64,000 nucleotides of DNA from Bifidobacterium sp. ESL0784 (GCF_029433295.1 NZ_JAQTHV010000001.1:496001-560000), one strand, 5' to 3'. Counted from the stretch's first letter, positions 1-9,890 are shown. Notes: generated by a model not told the origin, from the letters alone. Program-made: numbers and translations.

Positions 1-1
1 A

Positions 2-229
2 TTCTTCCCGACGCCAGGCATTTCCGAGTTCTACGATCCGCGCCAGCACGCCATCGCGCTGTGCTATGTGGTCCAGATTTCCGGCGATTGCAAGCCGCTC
101 GACCCCGCGCTCGACGTGGAGTGGTGCGACGTGGGCGGCAAACAGCTCGACACGTTCATTGCCCAGATGGCGGGCGGGCACGGCCAGATCGTGCGCCGTG
201 CGCTTTCGTGGGCCGGCGTCGGCGAATAA
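2..229 (+). CDS. DUF4916 / Nudix-like protein, C-terminal end (partial)
   Basis: This is an open frame entering from the left edge and ending in TAA; only the last 75 codons are visible. The residues include FFPTPGISEFYDPRQHAIAL, then an aspartate-rich stretch and MAGGHGQIVRRALSWAG. That layout resembles the C-terminal part of the actinobacterial DUF4916 Nudix-type proteins, where a PTPG...DPRQHA segment is typical. The Nudix box itself lies outside the window, so activity cannot be judged. The next gene starts 14 bases downstream on the same strand, so the two may be co-transcribed. The family call rests on remembered motif resemblance. Confidence 0.6.
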   Translation, partial: FFPTPGISEFYDPRQHAIALCYVVQISGDCKPLDPALDVEWCDVGGKQLDTFIAQMAGGHGQIVRRALSWAGVGE

Positions 230-243
230 ACGGAATAGGCAAG

Positions 244-1098
244 ATGAATATTCGCATTAATAATAAGGTCTATCGTTTAGGGAAGGGCATTCCGCTGATT
301 CTGCTCCATGCCTTCCCTGTGGATGCGCGGATGTGGGACGAGTGCGCTGCAAGTCTGATTCGGTTGGGTGACGAGCGAGGGGTAGCGCCGTTCCCGATTT
401 GGGCACCGGATACGCCGGGTGCAGGCGATGCCTCGATTCCCGATGCGCATGCCACGGGATCGATTGCCAAAGACGGTGCTTATGCCGAGGCGATGGACAA
501 AGTGGCCGAAGCCTATGTCTCCATGCTGCATATCACGGGTCATGAAAAGGCCATTTGGGTGGGTCTTTCGATGGGCGGCTATATCGCGATGGATATTGCG
601 CGGCTGTTCCCCGAAACCGTTGCCGGGCTTGCCTTGTGCGACACCACTACTATCGCGGACAGCCCCGAGGCCCGCGCAAACCGGCTGAATGTCGCGCAAA
701 CCTGCGAAGACGACAACACTGTCGAGCCGGTGATGCACTTTGCGCGTCCGCAGGCGGGGGATTCGAGCGTCAAGCAGGGCCAGCGATTTCAGAATCTGCT
801 GGCCGGTTGGATTCACGATCAAAAGCCGGAAGGACTTGCCTGGCGTGAGCGCATGGCTGCCGGACGCGTCGATACCACCGACCAGCTGGCGCGTGTCACC
901 GCCCCTGCAGCGATGGTCAGCGGTGAGAATGACCCTTCGAGCCCGCCCGCCAAGATGCGGCCGCTGGCCGATGCCATGACCTCCACTTCCGTCGCTTTCA
1001 CCGCCGTCCCCGATTGCGGCCATTTCAGCGCCGTCGAGCATCCCGATGCTGTCGCAAATGCGTTGCTGGACTTGGCCGAACGGGTACAGGCATCGTGA
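244..1098 (+). CDS. alpha/beta-fold hydrolase
   Basis: A 284-residue protein of the alpha/beta hydrolase superfamily. An oxyanion-type segment, LILLHAFPVD, lies near residue 15. The nucleophile elbow GLSMGGY is near residue 107, an acid candidate is in SGENDPSSPP, and the catalytic histidine is in DCGHFSAVEHP near the C-terminus, so the triad looks intact. The frame stays open further upstream, but the homologous part begins at MNIRINNK, and this start avoids overlap with the preceding gene. Substrate cannot be predicted; relatives include esterases, haloperoxidase-like enzymes and lactone hydrolases. It is probably cytoplasmic, as no signal peptide is seen. Confidence 0.8.
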   Translation: MNIRINNKVYRLGKGIPLILLHAFPVDARMWDECAASLIRLGDERGVAPFPIWAPDTPGAGDASIPDAHATGSIAKDGAYAEAMDKVAEAYVSMLHITGHEKAIWVGLSMGGYIAMDIARLFPETVAGLALCDTTTIADSPEARANRLNVAQTCEDDNTVEPVMHFARPQAGDSSVKQGQRFQNLLAGWIHDQKPEGLAWRERMAAGRVDTTDQLARVTAPAAMVSGENDPSSPPAKMRPLADAMTSTSVAFTAVPDCGHFSAVEHPDAVANALLDLAERVQAS

Positions 1099-1233
1099 AT
1101 TATCGTAAGATAATGAATACCAAATAATAAATCATCGAATTTGTCTGACCGCTCCGAAATCTTTTCGTAAGAGGCGTTACGTACGTGTCGATGATGGATT
1201 GCAGGGTTTGAAGCATTGATAAAAGAGGTTGAC

Positions 1234-2298
1234 ATGGCTGCTTCGTTTTCATCGCTGGCATTGACTCAGATGCTGCCGTTCCTGCCGCTGGCGCAGGGCG
1301 ACATCGACTACCAGACACAACGCAGAAGCGACCCGAACCTTTTCGCCGATGTCTTGGCGCAACCGGGGACCACGGTTGTTTTGGTGCGCGACGGCCTTGT
1401 GGCGGTGCCGGATGGTCAGGCGGCGCGGGTCGATTACGAAACCGCGAAGATACGCCTGGCCGGGGTGCCCGGTCAATACGTTTTGCGTGAGTTTGGCGAC
1501 AAGCTTGGTGATTGTGAAGAAACCGGTATCATCCCGATATTCCTTGGCAGCTATGGCGTTGGCAGCGAACACCCTCAAGCGGTCGTTGCCCTTGACATTT
1601 CCGGATTTGCACTGAAAGACGGTATCGGTGGCGGTGCCGCGCAAACCCAAGTCCTCGGGCGCGCCTTGCAACGCTTCGACTGGGTTTCTCTGATGGGATT
1701 CGCCCCGCACGCCTCGGCCCGTGAAGCCGGGCAGGCCACCACGGCGGTTGCGCTGAGCCGCTGGCACGACAACCAGAGATATTGCCCGCGCTGTGGCTGC
1801 CCGGTGCGTCCTGCAATGGCGGGATGGGCCCAGCAATGCGGCAACGCAGACTGCAAGGCTCACGAGTCCTTGCTGTTCCCGCGTATCGAGCCCGCGGTCA
1901 TCACCTCGATTGTCGACGGACAAGACAGACTGCTGCTGCAGCACAACAGGACGTGGAAAAATCCTTTGCACTATTCGGTGTGTGCCGGATTCGTCGAGGC
2001 CGGCGAGAACCTAGAACATGCGGTAAGGCGCGAAGCCATAGAAGAGACAGGCTTGATGCTTGGCGAGGTGAAATATCTGGGCTCACAGCCTTGGCCGTTC
2101 CCGGCGTCCCTGATGGTTGCGTTCAAAGCTCGTGCGCTCGGCACGGATGTCAAGGTGGATGGTAGAGAGACTCTCGATGCCCGGTTCTTCACCAGAGACG
2201 AATTCGCCGAAGCTTTGACCCGCGGCAAAGTGGTCCAGCCTGGCAAGGCAACCATCGCGCGTTACATGATCGAAGAGTGGTACGGACAGAAATTGTAA
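1234..2298 (+). CDS. nudC: NAD(+)/NADH pyrophosphatase (NudC-type Nudix hydrolase)
   Basis: A 354-residue NudC-family enzyme, expected to hydrolyse NADH or NAD+ (and NAD-capped RNA) to NMN(H) and AMP. A zinc ribbon begins CPRCGCPV near residue 184, with its second cysteine pair in QQCGNADCKAH. It is followed by a complete Nudix box, GFVEAGENLEHAVRREAIEE, and then the family-diagnostic SQPWPFP motif. The ATG at 1234 follows AAAGAGG at suitable spacing; an upstream TTG at 1216 is less likely. It stands alone between two non-coding gaps, and the next gene has its own ribosome site. Confidence 0.93.
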   Translation: MAASFSSLALTQMLPFLPLAQGDIDYQTQRRSDPNLFADVLAQPGTTVVLVRDGLVAVPDGQAARVDYETAKIRLAGVPGQYVLREFGDKLGDCEETGIIPIFLGSYGVGSEHPQAVVALDISGFALKDGIGGGAAQTQVLGRALQRFDWVSLMGFAPHASAREAGQATTAVALSRWHDNQRYCPRCGCPVRPAMAGWAQQCGNADCKAHESLLFPRIEPAVITSIVDGQDRLLLQHNRTWKNPLHYSVCAGFVEAGENLEHAVRREAIEETGLMLGEVKYLGSQPWPFPASLMVAFKARALGTDVKVDGRETLDARFFTRDEFAEALTRGKVVQPGKATIARYMIEEWYGQKL

Positions 2299-2480
2299 TG
2301 CAAAAACGGATGGCTTGTGTCATTTTAAATATTTGGATACCTTGAGATTATCTGTTTGGGCGTTTCGTTTTTCGCTATATGGCGAACGACTTCGTTGATC
2401 GGTTTCTGCACTACCTTCAAGTCATATCTCTGGGATAATCTAGTAACTCAGTACGCTGAGAAGGGTATCTGGAGGAAGTA

Positions 2481-4010
2481 ATGGACAACGTGATCAACAG
2501 CGGCAATGAGCCTGAGGCTTTGACGAGCGAATTGAGTCAAGCTGATATTGCCGCGCTTGGTGTCGGTGCTCCCACGCAGTCCAAGAAAAAGGGAAAGCGC
2601 CATCTGGGGATCATCATTGCGGCTATCGTGTTCGCGGTGTTGATCGTCGCGTTGGTGGCTTCGTTCTTCGGTGCCCGTTGGTATTACAAAGACAAGGCGG
2701 CGCCTGGCGTTCATCTCGGCAATGTGGCCGTGGCCGGGCAGAATGCCGGGCAGTTGAAGCAGATCGTCGACCAGCAGGCACGCAGCTCGAAAGTCGTCAT
2801 CACCGACGGGCAGGGCAAGAAGGCCACTGCCAATTTCAAGGACCTGGGCGTGAAGGTCGATACCGATAAGACCGTGCAGAATCTTTTGGCCGCCAAAGGT
2901 CAGGGTGCGGGTCGTGTCGTTCCCTTCCAGAAAACCCAAGTCAAGCTCGCGGCCAACGTCACTGACTTGCCGATTGATACCTACTTGACCAATACGTTCG
3001 TGCAGGACGGTGACAAGGCCGTTCCTTCCAGCATTGCGTTTGACGGCAATTCCAAAACTTTTGTGGCCCACGCGGGCCACGGCGGGCGCTCGCCGGAAAT
3101 GAACGGCGTCAAGAAGTCCGTCAATACCCTTCTCTCCGACCCGGGGCAGGTCAGGTCCGTCAGGATCTCCTACAAGACCATCGATACCCCCATCACCGAA
3201 GAGACTGCCCGATCCGCCGCTGACAGCGCGAACAAGATTCTGGCCAACAAGATTGTTGTCACCAACGGTGATACCGGCAAGTTCGAAGTGCCAGTGGTCC
3301 AGCTCGCCTCTTGGATCAAGCCTGACGCCGATCTCGAAAAGGGCACCATCAAGCTCGACATCGACAAGAGTGCGATTGCCGGCTATATGAACAGCGAAAT
3401 GCCCAAACACCTCGATCAGGACATGGTCAGCCAGCAGGATATCGTCGACGGCTCGGGCAACGTGCTCGTCACCATGACCAAGGGCGTCAACGGAGTCAAG
3501 GTCAAGGACGGCAACGCTGTGGCCGATCAAGTCTACAACGCCATGACCGGCAGCCAGCCTGCCACTGTCCAGGCGGCGGCGGACATCACCAAATTCGACG
3601 TCAAGCAGACCAAGTCCGAAATGCGCATCGTCGTCGACCGCTCCACCCAGACCGCGACCGTCTACAAGAACGACCAGCAGGTGCAGTCCTTCCCGGTGTG
3701 CACCGGCAAGCCGGGTCACGAGACCAGCCTCGGCAACTACGTCATCAACGTCCGCTACACCGTGCAGACCATGCGTGGGGCGGATTATGTCACACCCAAC
3801 GTGCAGTGGGTCAGCTATTTCAACGGTGGCCAGGGCTTCCACGGCGCTCCTTGGAACCCTACGGGCATCGGCACCGGCGACCCGGCCGGCCACGGCTCGC
3901 ACGGCTGCGTCAACATGAACGTCTCGGATGCCAAATGGATCTTCGACAACTGTCCGCAAGGCACGTTGGTCCAGGTCGTCGGCGCCCAGCCCGGAGGCCC
4001 GGTTCGTTAA
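2481..4010 (+). CDS. membrane-anchored L,D-transpeptidase (YkuD domain)
   Basis: A 509-residue cell wall enzyme expected to make or remodel 3-3 crosslinks or attach groups to peptidoglycan outside the membrane. A short cytoplasmic tail is followed by one membrane helix at about residues 40-63. The middle of the protein resembles the peptidoglycan-binding domain (PF12229) that often precedes YkuD. The C-terminal YkuD domain contains the catalytic motif HGSHGCVNMN at about residues 471-480, with the nucleophilic cysteine present. The ATG has a good ribosome site (GGAGGAAG). A TGGGATAAT extended -10 lies at 2431-2439. The long open frame on the opposite strand is a shadow. Confidence 0.93.
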   Translation: MDNVINSGNEPEALTSELSQADIAALGVGAPTQSKKKGKRHLGIIIAAIVFAVLIVALVASFFGARWYYKDKAAPGVHLGNVAVAGQNAGQLKQIVDQQARSSKVVITDGQGKKATANFKDLGVKVDTDKTVQNLLAAKGQGAGRVVPFQKTQVKLAANVTDLPIDTYLTNTFVQDGDKAVPSSIAFDGNSKTFVAHAGHGGRSPEMNGVKKSVNTLLSDPGQVRSVRISYKTIDTPITEETARSAADSANKILANKIVVTNGDTGKFEVPVVQLASWIKPDADLEKGTIKLDIDKSAIAGYMNSEMPKHLDQDMVSQQDIVDGSGNVLVTMTKGVNGVKVKDGNAVADQVYNAMTGSQPATVQAAADITKFDVKQTKSEMRIVVDRSTQTATVYKNDQQVQSFPVCTGKPGHETSLGNYVINVRYTVQTMRGADYVTPNVQWVSYFNGGQGFHGAPWNPTGIGTGDPAGHGSHGCVNMNVSDAKWIFDNCPQGTLVQVVGAQPGGPVR

Positions 4011-4033
4011 ACACGGGTCCGTCCGATTTTCAA

Positions 4034-4077
4034 TGGTTAAGCGCTTTGTTTGTTTCGGCAAGCAGAGCGCTTAACCA
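4034..4077 (+). terminator. hairpin terminator after the L,D-transpeptidase gene
   Basis: Inverted repeat of GGTTAAGCGCT (left arm 4035-4045) with AGCGCTTAACC (right arm 4066-4076), extended by weaker pairs on the loop side. It begins 24 bases after the stop codon. The T-tract is weak, so termination efficiency is uncertain. Confidence 0.65.
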
Positions 4078-4242
4078 ATTTAAGGACGTTCGGCTGTATC
4101 CAGCTGTATTCGGGTGTTTGTCTGCATTCGACGATCGTCAGGATGGTTGCAAAATCTTGGACTCTGATTGAGGGCTACGGCGCAAAACGACGGGTTTCGC
4201 GAAATGCAAAACGGAAAGTGATTGATGCTGTAGTCTGGCAGT

Positions 4243-4725
4243 ATGAGCGAAAACAGTATCAATGATTTTGATGAGACCGAAGAGGCCGGCAATGCCGATA
4301 CCTCCGATTCCGCGATGGCCAGCGGAGCTTCCAAAGCCGTTTCCTTAGACGTGCCCGACCACCTGCAATACTCCGCGGACCATGTCTGGGTTGACGATGC
4401 GGACGGCCTGGCCGTCATCGGGCTGACCGAATACGCGGCCTCGCAGATGGGCGAGATCGTCTATGTCGATTTGCCTGAGCCGGATACCCCGGTACGTGCC
4501 GGCGACGAGATCGTGGAAATGGAAAGCGCGAAAACCGTGCAGAACCTCATCTCCCCGGTCGAAGGCACCGTCAAATATGTCAACAGCGCCGTCGCCGAGG
4601 ACCCGCAGGTCGTCAACAACGACCCGTACGGCGAAGGCTGGATTCTGAAGATCGAGATGGATGATGACGAGCCGGAGCTGATGGACTCGGATCAGTACGC
4701 CGCCATGGTCCGTCGCGCGCAATAA
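4243..4725 (+). CDS. gcvH: glycine cleavage system H protein (lipoyl carrier)
   Basis: A 160-residue GcvH-family protein. After an acidic, probably disordered N-terminal extension of about 35 residues comes the H-protein fold: HVWVDDADGLAVIGLTEYA, then EIVEMESAKTVQN, where Lys97 is the expected lipoylation site, then YGEGWILKIE. In the full system it shuttles the aminomethyl group between GcvP, GcvT and dihydrolipoamide dehydrogenase. None of those partners is in the window, but a lipoate ligase gene lies 6 kb downstream. There is no clear Shine-Dalgarno sequence; TAGTCT at 4231-4236 sits six bases before the ATG and could be the -10 of a leaderless transcript. Confidence 0.92.
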   Translation: MSENSINDFDETEEAGNADTSDSAMASGASKAVSLDVPDHLQYSADHVWVDDADGLAVIGLTEYAASQMGEIVYVDLPEPDTPVRAGDEIVEMESAKTVQNLISPVEGTVKYVNSAVAEDPQVVNNDPYGEGWILKIEMDDDEPELMDSDQYAAMVRRAQ

Positions 4726-4840
4726 TCGGCCGGAAACGCTGGATAATCGATCACCGGTATTTTCATAATCGATAGTTAATATTATTTCGTGGTAAATTGA
4801 TAACCGTATGATCCCATCAATACAGTAAATACATCCAGCA

Positions 4841-6094
4841 GTGAACGAACGGAAACGAATGGTACGCAAACGCGTCACACAGCACGTCGACCCGGCCCAG
4901 GCCGGCGAAATGCCCACAGTGCCGATCGAGGTGCACCGCGCTTCCACATCGTTTGATTCTGCGAAGACCATCGGTACCTCGCCGCATCGGTTCGGCGATT
5001 CTTGGGTCCAGGGCAGCCGAAAGGTCATCACCGAAGGTTTCGGCGTGTGGACGCGATTTTCGACCAGGCTGGTGCGCAAGTGGGGCTGGTACCCGAAGGT
5101 CGAGCCCTACGCCGGCTATGGCACCGACGATTATGCCAGGCTCGTCTGCAGGACGGTGATGGCACCGGGTGGCGCGCGTTCAGGTGAGCTGATACGTGGC
5201 ATCCGCGGCATGCTGGCGGTGCCGGCCTCAGGGGTGCGCGTCAAAATCGAGATTGACGGCGTGCCGGTCAATCAGGTGCAGGTCGGTGTTTCGGAGGTCT
5301 ACGACCCCTACGATTCCTCGCGCGAGACCAGTTGTGAATACGCAGTCTCCGACAGCGCCGGTTACCTTGATTTGGTCGCCGAACGCGGCAATACGCCGGG
5401 CGTTCATGTGGTTTCCTATCAGGTCGCCGGGCGTAGGAAAGTCACCTCAGAGCTCTTTGTGGTGCCGCCAGGCGCGAAGGTGGGCGTCATCACCGACGTC
5501 GACGACACCATCATGGTCACCCATGCTCCAAGCCCCATGAAGGCGGCCTACAATCTGCTCTTGCTCAACCCCAAGAAACGCAGTACCGTACCGGGAATGA
5601 GCGCACTGTTTACACGCCTGGCCGACATGATGCCGGACGCGCCGTTCTTCTATCTGTCGACCTCGCCGTGGAACGTCGAAAGCTCGATACGCCATTTCAT
5701 CGCCGAACAGGGCTATCCGGCCGGGCCGCTGCTGCTGCGCGACCTCGACCCCCGGCCCAAGACTTTCGTTCCCTCGGGCGTCGAGCACAAGCTCCAGTTC
5801 GCCGAGCAGCTGATGGAGGATTTCCCTGATATGAAATTCATCCTCATCGGCGACGACGGGCAGAAGGACCCGGTAACCTATGCCACCATCGCGCGGCGTC
5901 ACCCAGGACGGGTGCTGGCCATCGCCATCCGCGAGCTGAGCCCGAGCGAGTCGTTCGCTTTGGCTCAGGTTACGGGGCTCACCGCCACCCAGCCGATGCC
6001 GGTGACCGACGTTCCTGTTTTCACCGGAACCACCGGAGCCAACATCATGAAGACGATGCTGCCATATTTGCGCAATACATTGGGAATTCAGTAG
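4841..6094 (+). CDS. App1-type phosphatase (DUF2183)
   Basis: A protein of about 417 residues of the DUF2183 family, homologous to the catalytic domain of yeast phosphatidate phosphatase App1 (HAD-like, LNS2-related). The nucleophile motif DVDDT is in GVITDVDDTIMVTHAPS, after a roughly 200-residue beta-rich N-terminal region. Further HAD-like motifs are seen in FFYLSTSPWNVESS (second motif) and FILIGDDGQKDPVTYA (acidic third motif). The bacterial substrate is not established. The GTG at 4841 gives the longest protein; an in-frame ATG at 4859 is an equally plausible start, and neither has a strong ribosome site. No signal peptide or membrane helix is seen. Confidence 0.85.
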   Translation: MNERKRMVRKRVTQHVDPAQAGEMPTVPIEVHRASTSFDSAKTIGTSPHRFGDSWVQGSRKVITEGFGVWTRFSTRLVRKWGWYPKVEPYAGYGTDDYARLVCRTVMAPGGARSGELIRGIRGMLAVPASGVRVKIEIDGVPVNQVQVGVSEVYDPYDSSRETSCEYAVSDSAGYLDLVAERGNTPGVHVVSYQVAGRRKVTSELFVVPPGAKVGVITDVDDTIMVTHAPSPMKAAYNLLLLNPKKRSTVPGMSALFTRLADMMPDAPFFYLSTSPWNVESSIRHFIAEQGYPAGPLLLRDLDPRPKTFVPSGVEHKLQFAEQLMEDFPDMKFILIGDDGQKDPVTYATIARRHPGRVLAIAIRELSPSESFALAQVTGLTATQPMPVTDVPVFTGTTGANIMKTMLPYLRNTLGIQ

Positions 6095-6155
6095 GTTTCC
6101 GGCCTCGATCCGGCGGCATGCGGTTGTTCGTTCGATGAGTATAGGCTTGATGCTT

Positions 6156-8639
6156 ATGACTGACGAAACGAACGCTACGACACCAATGACGCAAGGTGCT
6201 GACGACCTGGCTGCTCTGAAGGCTTTGGCTGCCCCTCAGGCAAAATGCGAACCGCACTCACGCACGGTGCACGGCGACACCTTCGTAGACCCCTATGAAT
6301 GGATGCGAGACAAGAATTCGCCGGATTTGCAAGGGTTCGTGCGTGAGGAAAACGAGTATTACCGAGCGAAGACGGCCGGTTTCGACGGGCTTAAGCACCG
6401 TCTTTTTGAGGAGCTCAAGTCCCGGGTCGACGAAACGGATATGTCCGTGCCGACACGAATGGATGGATATTGGTATTTCGTGCGCACGCAGGAAGGTTTG
6501 CAATACGGGGTGCAGTGCCGTCTGCCGATTGCCGGATCGGACGATTGGGATCCGCCGCAGATCAAGGCGAGTGACGCACCCGGTTCGATAGCGGGGGAGC
6601 AGATCGTCTTCGATCCGAACGTCGAGGCGAAAGGCCACGATTTCTTCCGTTTGGGCGGACTCGACCTGACCCGGGACGGCCGCTGGCTGCTTTACGGCGT
6701 CGACACCGCCGGCAGCGAACGCTACGACTATCGCATCCGCAGTCTCGAGGACGGCCACGAGCTGCCCGAGGTGTTCAAAGGGATTGCCGAGGCCTGTTTC
6801 ACGCCTGACGGCAAGTGGGTCTTCTATACCCTGCTTGACCCTTCGTGGAGGCCGTACGCGGTTCGTCGGCACCGGGTCGGCACGAGCATCGACGCCGATG
6901 TCGAAGTCTTCCATGAAAACGACGAACGGTTCTGGATCGGCGTCGGGCTGAGCTTCGACGAGCGCAACCTGGTCATCGGTTGCTCGTCCAAAACCACCAG
7001 CGAAGTCCTGATGCTGCCGGTCGACCAGCCGGAAGGGGAGTTCAAGGCTTTTATACCGCGTATTGAAGGTGTCGAATACGACGTGAGCTTCGCGCGGTTC
7101 GAAGGCGGTGGTGTCGGCGGGGACGATATTCCGGTGGCTTTGGTCTATCACAACGCAAGAAACCCTAATTTCGAGGTCGATATGCTCGATCTGAAGTTGC
7201 ACGAGCCGCCATATCGGCTCGGTGAGGGAGTGGTCGTGGCCCAAGGGTCGCCGTATGGCTGCGAGCGCGGCAACCTTGTGGAACCCGGGGCTTCCGGCAA
7301 GCGTGTGGATACTCCTTATTGGAATATAGTGAACTCATCCATATTGCAAGGCGCTCGCGGGCTTGGTATTGAAGGCATTGCCATGTATCGCAATTTTGTG
7401 GTGCTGAGTTATCGCAAAGACAGTCTTCCGCATATCGCGGTGATGACCAAAGACGAGGCGCTGCAGGACTTTCTGGCGCACCGTTCGTGGCGTTTCCGCG
7501 AGTTGCGGCCAGACGTGGAAGATGGCAATGAACGCCTGTACTCCATCGGTGCCGGCGGCAACCCTTCCTATGACGTGCCGCGCCTGCGCTATTCGTTCTC
7601 GAGCTATACGCAGCCGGGCCAGCTTCGTGAACTTGATGTGGCCACTGGCAAAAGCAGGCTGCTTAAGCAGGCGAAAGTGCGTGGCGGCTTCAACGCAGCA
7701 GACTATCGAGAACGGCGTATCTGGGTGCGGGTGCACGACGGCGAGCTGGTGCCGGTTTCCTTGGTCTGGCGGCCGGATCGCTGCAAGGCCATGGCTGCGT
7801 TGGACACAGATTTGAGTGGCATTGATGTGTTGGATGCCGCCGGCGACAAGTCCGATGAGCGTCGGTTCTCCTCTGCTGCCCCCGGACCGATGTTCATCAC
7901 CGGTTACGGCGCGTATGAGACCGACAGCGATCCCGGTTTTTCCGTGGCGCGCGTGAGCATGCTCGATCGTGGCGTGCTTTACGCCGTGGTGCATGTTCGC
8001 GGCGGCGGCGAGATGGGCCGCGCATGGTACGAGCAAGGTCGAAGACTCAATAAACGTAATACATTTACGGATTTCGTCGATGCCACCAAGGCCTTGCAGC
8101 AGGCCGGGCTTGCCGACCCGAAACGCACCGTCGCCAACGGCGGCTCCGCGGGCGGGCTATTGATGGGTGCCGTGGCCAATATGGCGCCGGAATGTTATGC
8201 GGGTATCGAAGCGGATGTTCCGTTCGTGGACGCGCTGACCTCGATACTCGATCCGTCGTTGCCTCTGACGGTCACGGAATGGGACGAGTGGGGAGACCCG
8301 CTTCACGACAAGAGTGTCTACGACTATATGAAGTCGTATTCCCCTTACGAAAACGCGCCATTCGGCCCTTGGCAAGGCGACACCGATTCGGAAAAGAAAA
8401 GCGGAAAACCTGCCAAGCATTTCCCGAAGATTTTCGCCACCACGTCACTGAACGACACCCGCGTGCTCTATGTGGAACCACTCAAGTGGATCGCCCGCCT
8501 GCAGTCGCAAGGGGTGGATGCCATCGTGCGCGTCGAGGTGGAGGCCGGCCACGGCGGGACCTCCGGCCGCTACAAGCAATGGCAGGAAGTCAGCGACGAA
8601 AATGCCTGGTGCCTTGACACGATGGGAATCAGCGAATAG
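6156..8639 (+). CDS. ptrB: oligopeptidase B-like serine peptidase (S9 family)
   Basis: A protein of about 827 residues of the prolyl oligopeptidase family, probably cytosolic and trimming short peptides. The N-terminal half is the beta-propeller, beginning FVDPYEWMRD. The C-terminal alpha/beta hydrolase domain has the nucleophile motif NGGSAGG, an acid in ATTSLNDTRVLY and the catalytic histidine in EAGHGGTSGRYKQW, so the triad is intact. It is longer than E. coli PtrB (about 690 residues). In-frame ATGs exist at 6135 and 6150. I prefer 6156 because TAGGCT (6142-6147), a -10-like hexamer, precedes it by eight bases and no ribosome site is present. Confidence 0.88.
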   Translation: MTDETNATTPMTQGADDLAALKALAAPQAKCEPHSRTVHGDTFVDPYEWMRDKNSPDLQGFVREENEYYRAKTAGFDGLKHRLFEELKSRVDETDMSVPTRMDGYWYFVRTQEGLQYGVQCRLPIAGSDDWDPPQIKASDAPGSIAGEQIVFDPNVEAKGHDFFRLGGLDLTRDGRWLLYGVDTAGSERYDYRIRSLEDGHELPEVFKGIAEACFTPDGKWVFYTLLDPSWRPYAVRRHRVGTSIDADVEVFHENDERFWIGVGLSFDERNLVIGCSSKTTSEVLMLPVDQPEGEFKAFIPRIEGVEYDVSFARFEGGGVGGDDIPVALVYHNARNPNFEVDMLDLKLHEPPYRLGEGVVVAQGSPYGCERGNLVEPGASGKRVDTPYWNIVNSSILQGARGLGIEGIAMYRNFVVLSYRKDSLPHIAVMTKDEALQDFLAHRSWRFRELRPDVEDGNERLYSIGAGGNPSYDVPRLRYSFSSYTQPGQLRELDVATGKSRLLKQAKVRGGFNAADYRERRIWVRVHDGELVPVSLVWRPDRCKAMAALDTDLSGIDVLDAAGDKSDERRFSSAAPGPMFITGYGAYETDSDPGFSVARVSMLDRGVLYAVVHVRGGGEMGRAWYEQGRRLNKRNTFTDFVDATKALQQAGLADPKRTVANGGSAGGLLMGAVANMAPECYAGIEADVPFVDALTSILDPSLPLTVTEWDEWGDPLHDKSVYDYMKSYSPYENAPFGPWQGDTDSEKKSGKPAKHFPKIFATTSLNDTRVLYVEPLKWIARLQSQGVDAIVRVEVEAGHGGTSGRYKQWQEVSDENAWCLDTMGISE

Positions 8640-8737
8640 CCAAGATTCGGTGCGATTGAAAAATAGCACGGCTTGAGATAGGCGTAACCGTGGTCTTGGC
8701 ATGATTCGAGAGAATGTCCATTTCCCGGACCAAATAG

Positions 8738-8765
8738 TGGACAGTGTGATTTTCACGACTATGGT
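8738..8765 (+). promoter_or_regulatory. candidate leaderless promoter of leuB
   Basis: TGGACA at 8738-8743 and TATGGT at 8760-8765 are 16 bases apart. The leuB ATG follows the -10 by eight bases, which would give a leaderless transcript. TGTCCA at 8715-8720 and the TGGACA form an inverted repeat over the -35 region, a possible operator. Pattern-based inference only. Confidence 0.4.
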
Positions 8766-8773
8766 CATGGGCT

Positions 8774-9817
8774 ATGAGCACTAAAAAGACATATCATATC
8801 GCCGTCATCCCTGGTGACGGCATTGGCAAGGAAATCATCCCTCCGGCCCAAGAGGTCATGGAGAAAGCCACACAAGGCGTGGCCGACTTCGACTACGAGG
8901 AATTCGACCTCGGCTCCCAACGTTATGTGCGTGATGGGGCGGTGCTGCCCGACGAGGATCTCGAGCGTATCAAGAAGACCGACGCCATTCTGTTGGGGGC
9001 CATTGGCGACCCTCGGCTCCCGGTGCCGGCCGGCTTGCTTGAGCGTGGTTTGCTGTTGAAACTGCGTTTCGATCTTGACCAGTATGTCAACCTGCGTCCG
9101 TCCAAGCTCTACAAAGGCGTCGAGTCCCCGCTTAAGAATCCGGGCGACATCGATTTCGTCGTCGTGCGTGAAGGCACCGAGGGCATGTATTGTGGTGTCG
9201 GCGGCGCAATCCGCAAAGGCACCCCACAGGAAGTGGCCACCGAGGTCTCCACTAACACGGCTTACGGCGTCGAGCGTGTGGTGCGTTACGCTTACGATCT
9301 GGCGATGAAGCGCAGGAAGCACATCACGCTGGTGCACAAGAAGAACGTGCTGGTCAACGCCGGTGACATGTGGCAGCGCATCGTCGACAAGGTCGGCGAG
9401 GAATACCCCGAAGTCAGCCACGACTACTTGCACATCGACGCGACCACCATCTTCATGGTTACCGATCCGAGCCGTTTCGACGTGATTCTGACCGACAACC
9501 TCTTCGGCGACATCATCACTGACGAGGCGGGCGCCGTGGTCGGCGGCGTGGGCTATTCCGCCTCCGGCTGCATCAACGCGAGCAACGAATATCCCTCGAT
9601 GTTCGAACCCATCCACGGCTCCGCCCCCGACATCGCCGGCAAGGGCATCGCCAACCCGACCGCCACCATCCTCTCCGCCGCGATGCTGCTGCGTCACCTC
9701 GGCATGGATGAGCCGGCTGAGCGCATCGAGAAGGTCGTCGAGGACGACATCGCGCAAAACGCCCAAAAGCAGCGCACCACGGCCGAAGTCGGACGGGATA
9801 TTCTCGCAAGGCTGTGA
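8774..9817 (+). CDS. leuB: 3-isopropylmalate dehydrogenase
   Basis: A 347-residue beta-decarboxylating dehydrogenase, the third step of leucine synthesis, oxidising and decarboxylating 3-isopropylmalate with NAD+. It starts [11 protein letters not shown]. The phosphate and substrate loop arginines are in [17 protein letters not shown]. The metal-binding segment [19 protein letters not shown] and the NAD site [15 protein letters not shown] are complete. Length and motifs fit actinobacterial LeuB better than isocitrate dehydrogenase. No other leu genes are adjacent, so it is a stand-alone unit. There is no Shine-Dalgarno sequence; see the promoter entry. Confidence 0.93.
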   Translation: MSTKKTYHIAVIPGDGIGKEIIPPAQEVMEKATQGVADFDYEEFDLGSQRYVRDGAVLPDEDLERIKKTDAILLGAIGDPRLPVPAGLLERGLLLKLRFDLDQYVNLRPSKLYKGVESPLKNPGDIDFVVVREGTEGMYCGVGGAIRKGTPQEVATEVSTNTAYGVERVVRYAYDLAMKRRKHITLVHKKNVLVNAGDMWQRIVDKVGEEYPEVSHDYLHIDATTIFMVTDPSRFDVILTDNLFGDIITDEAGAVVGGVGYSASGCINASNEYPSMFEPIHGSAPDIAGKGIANPTATILSAAMLLRHLGMDEPAERIEKVVEDDIAQNAQKQRTTAEVGRDILARL

Positions 9818-9890
9818 CGTCTCAAATAAAGAAAAAATAATACAATATATTGAATAATAATTTCGTAGAATATATTGATATTCATCGGTT

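Noticed and set aside
2448-4061. 537-codon open frame opposite the L,D-transpeptidase gene
   Set aside because: The plus-strand gene has a complete YkuD domain and ribosome site; the minus frame is a shadow.
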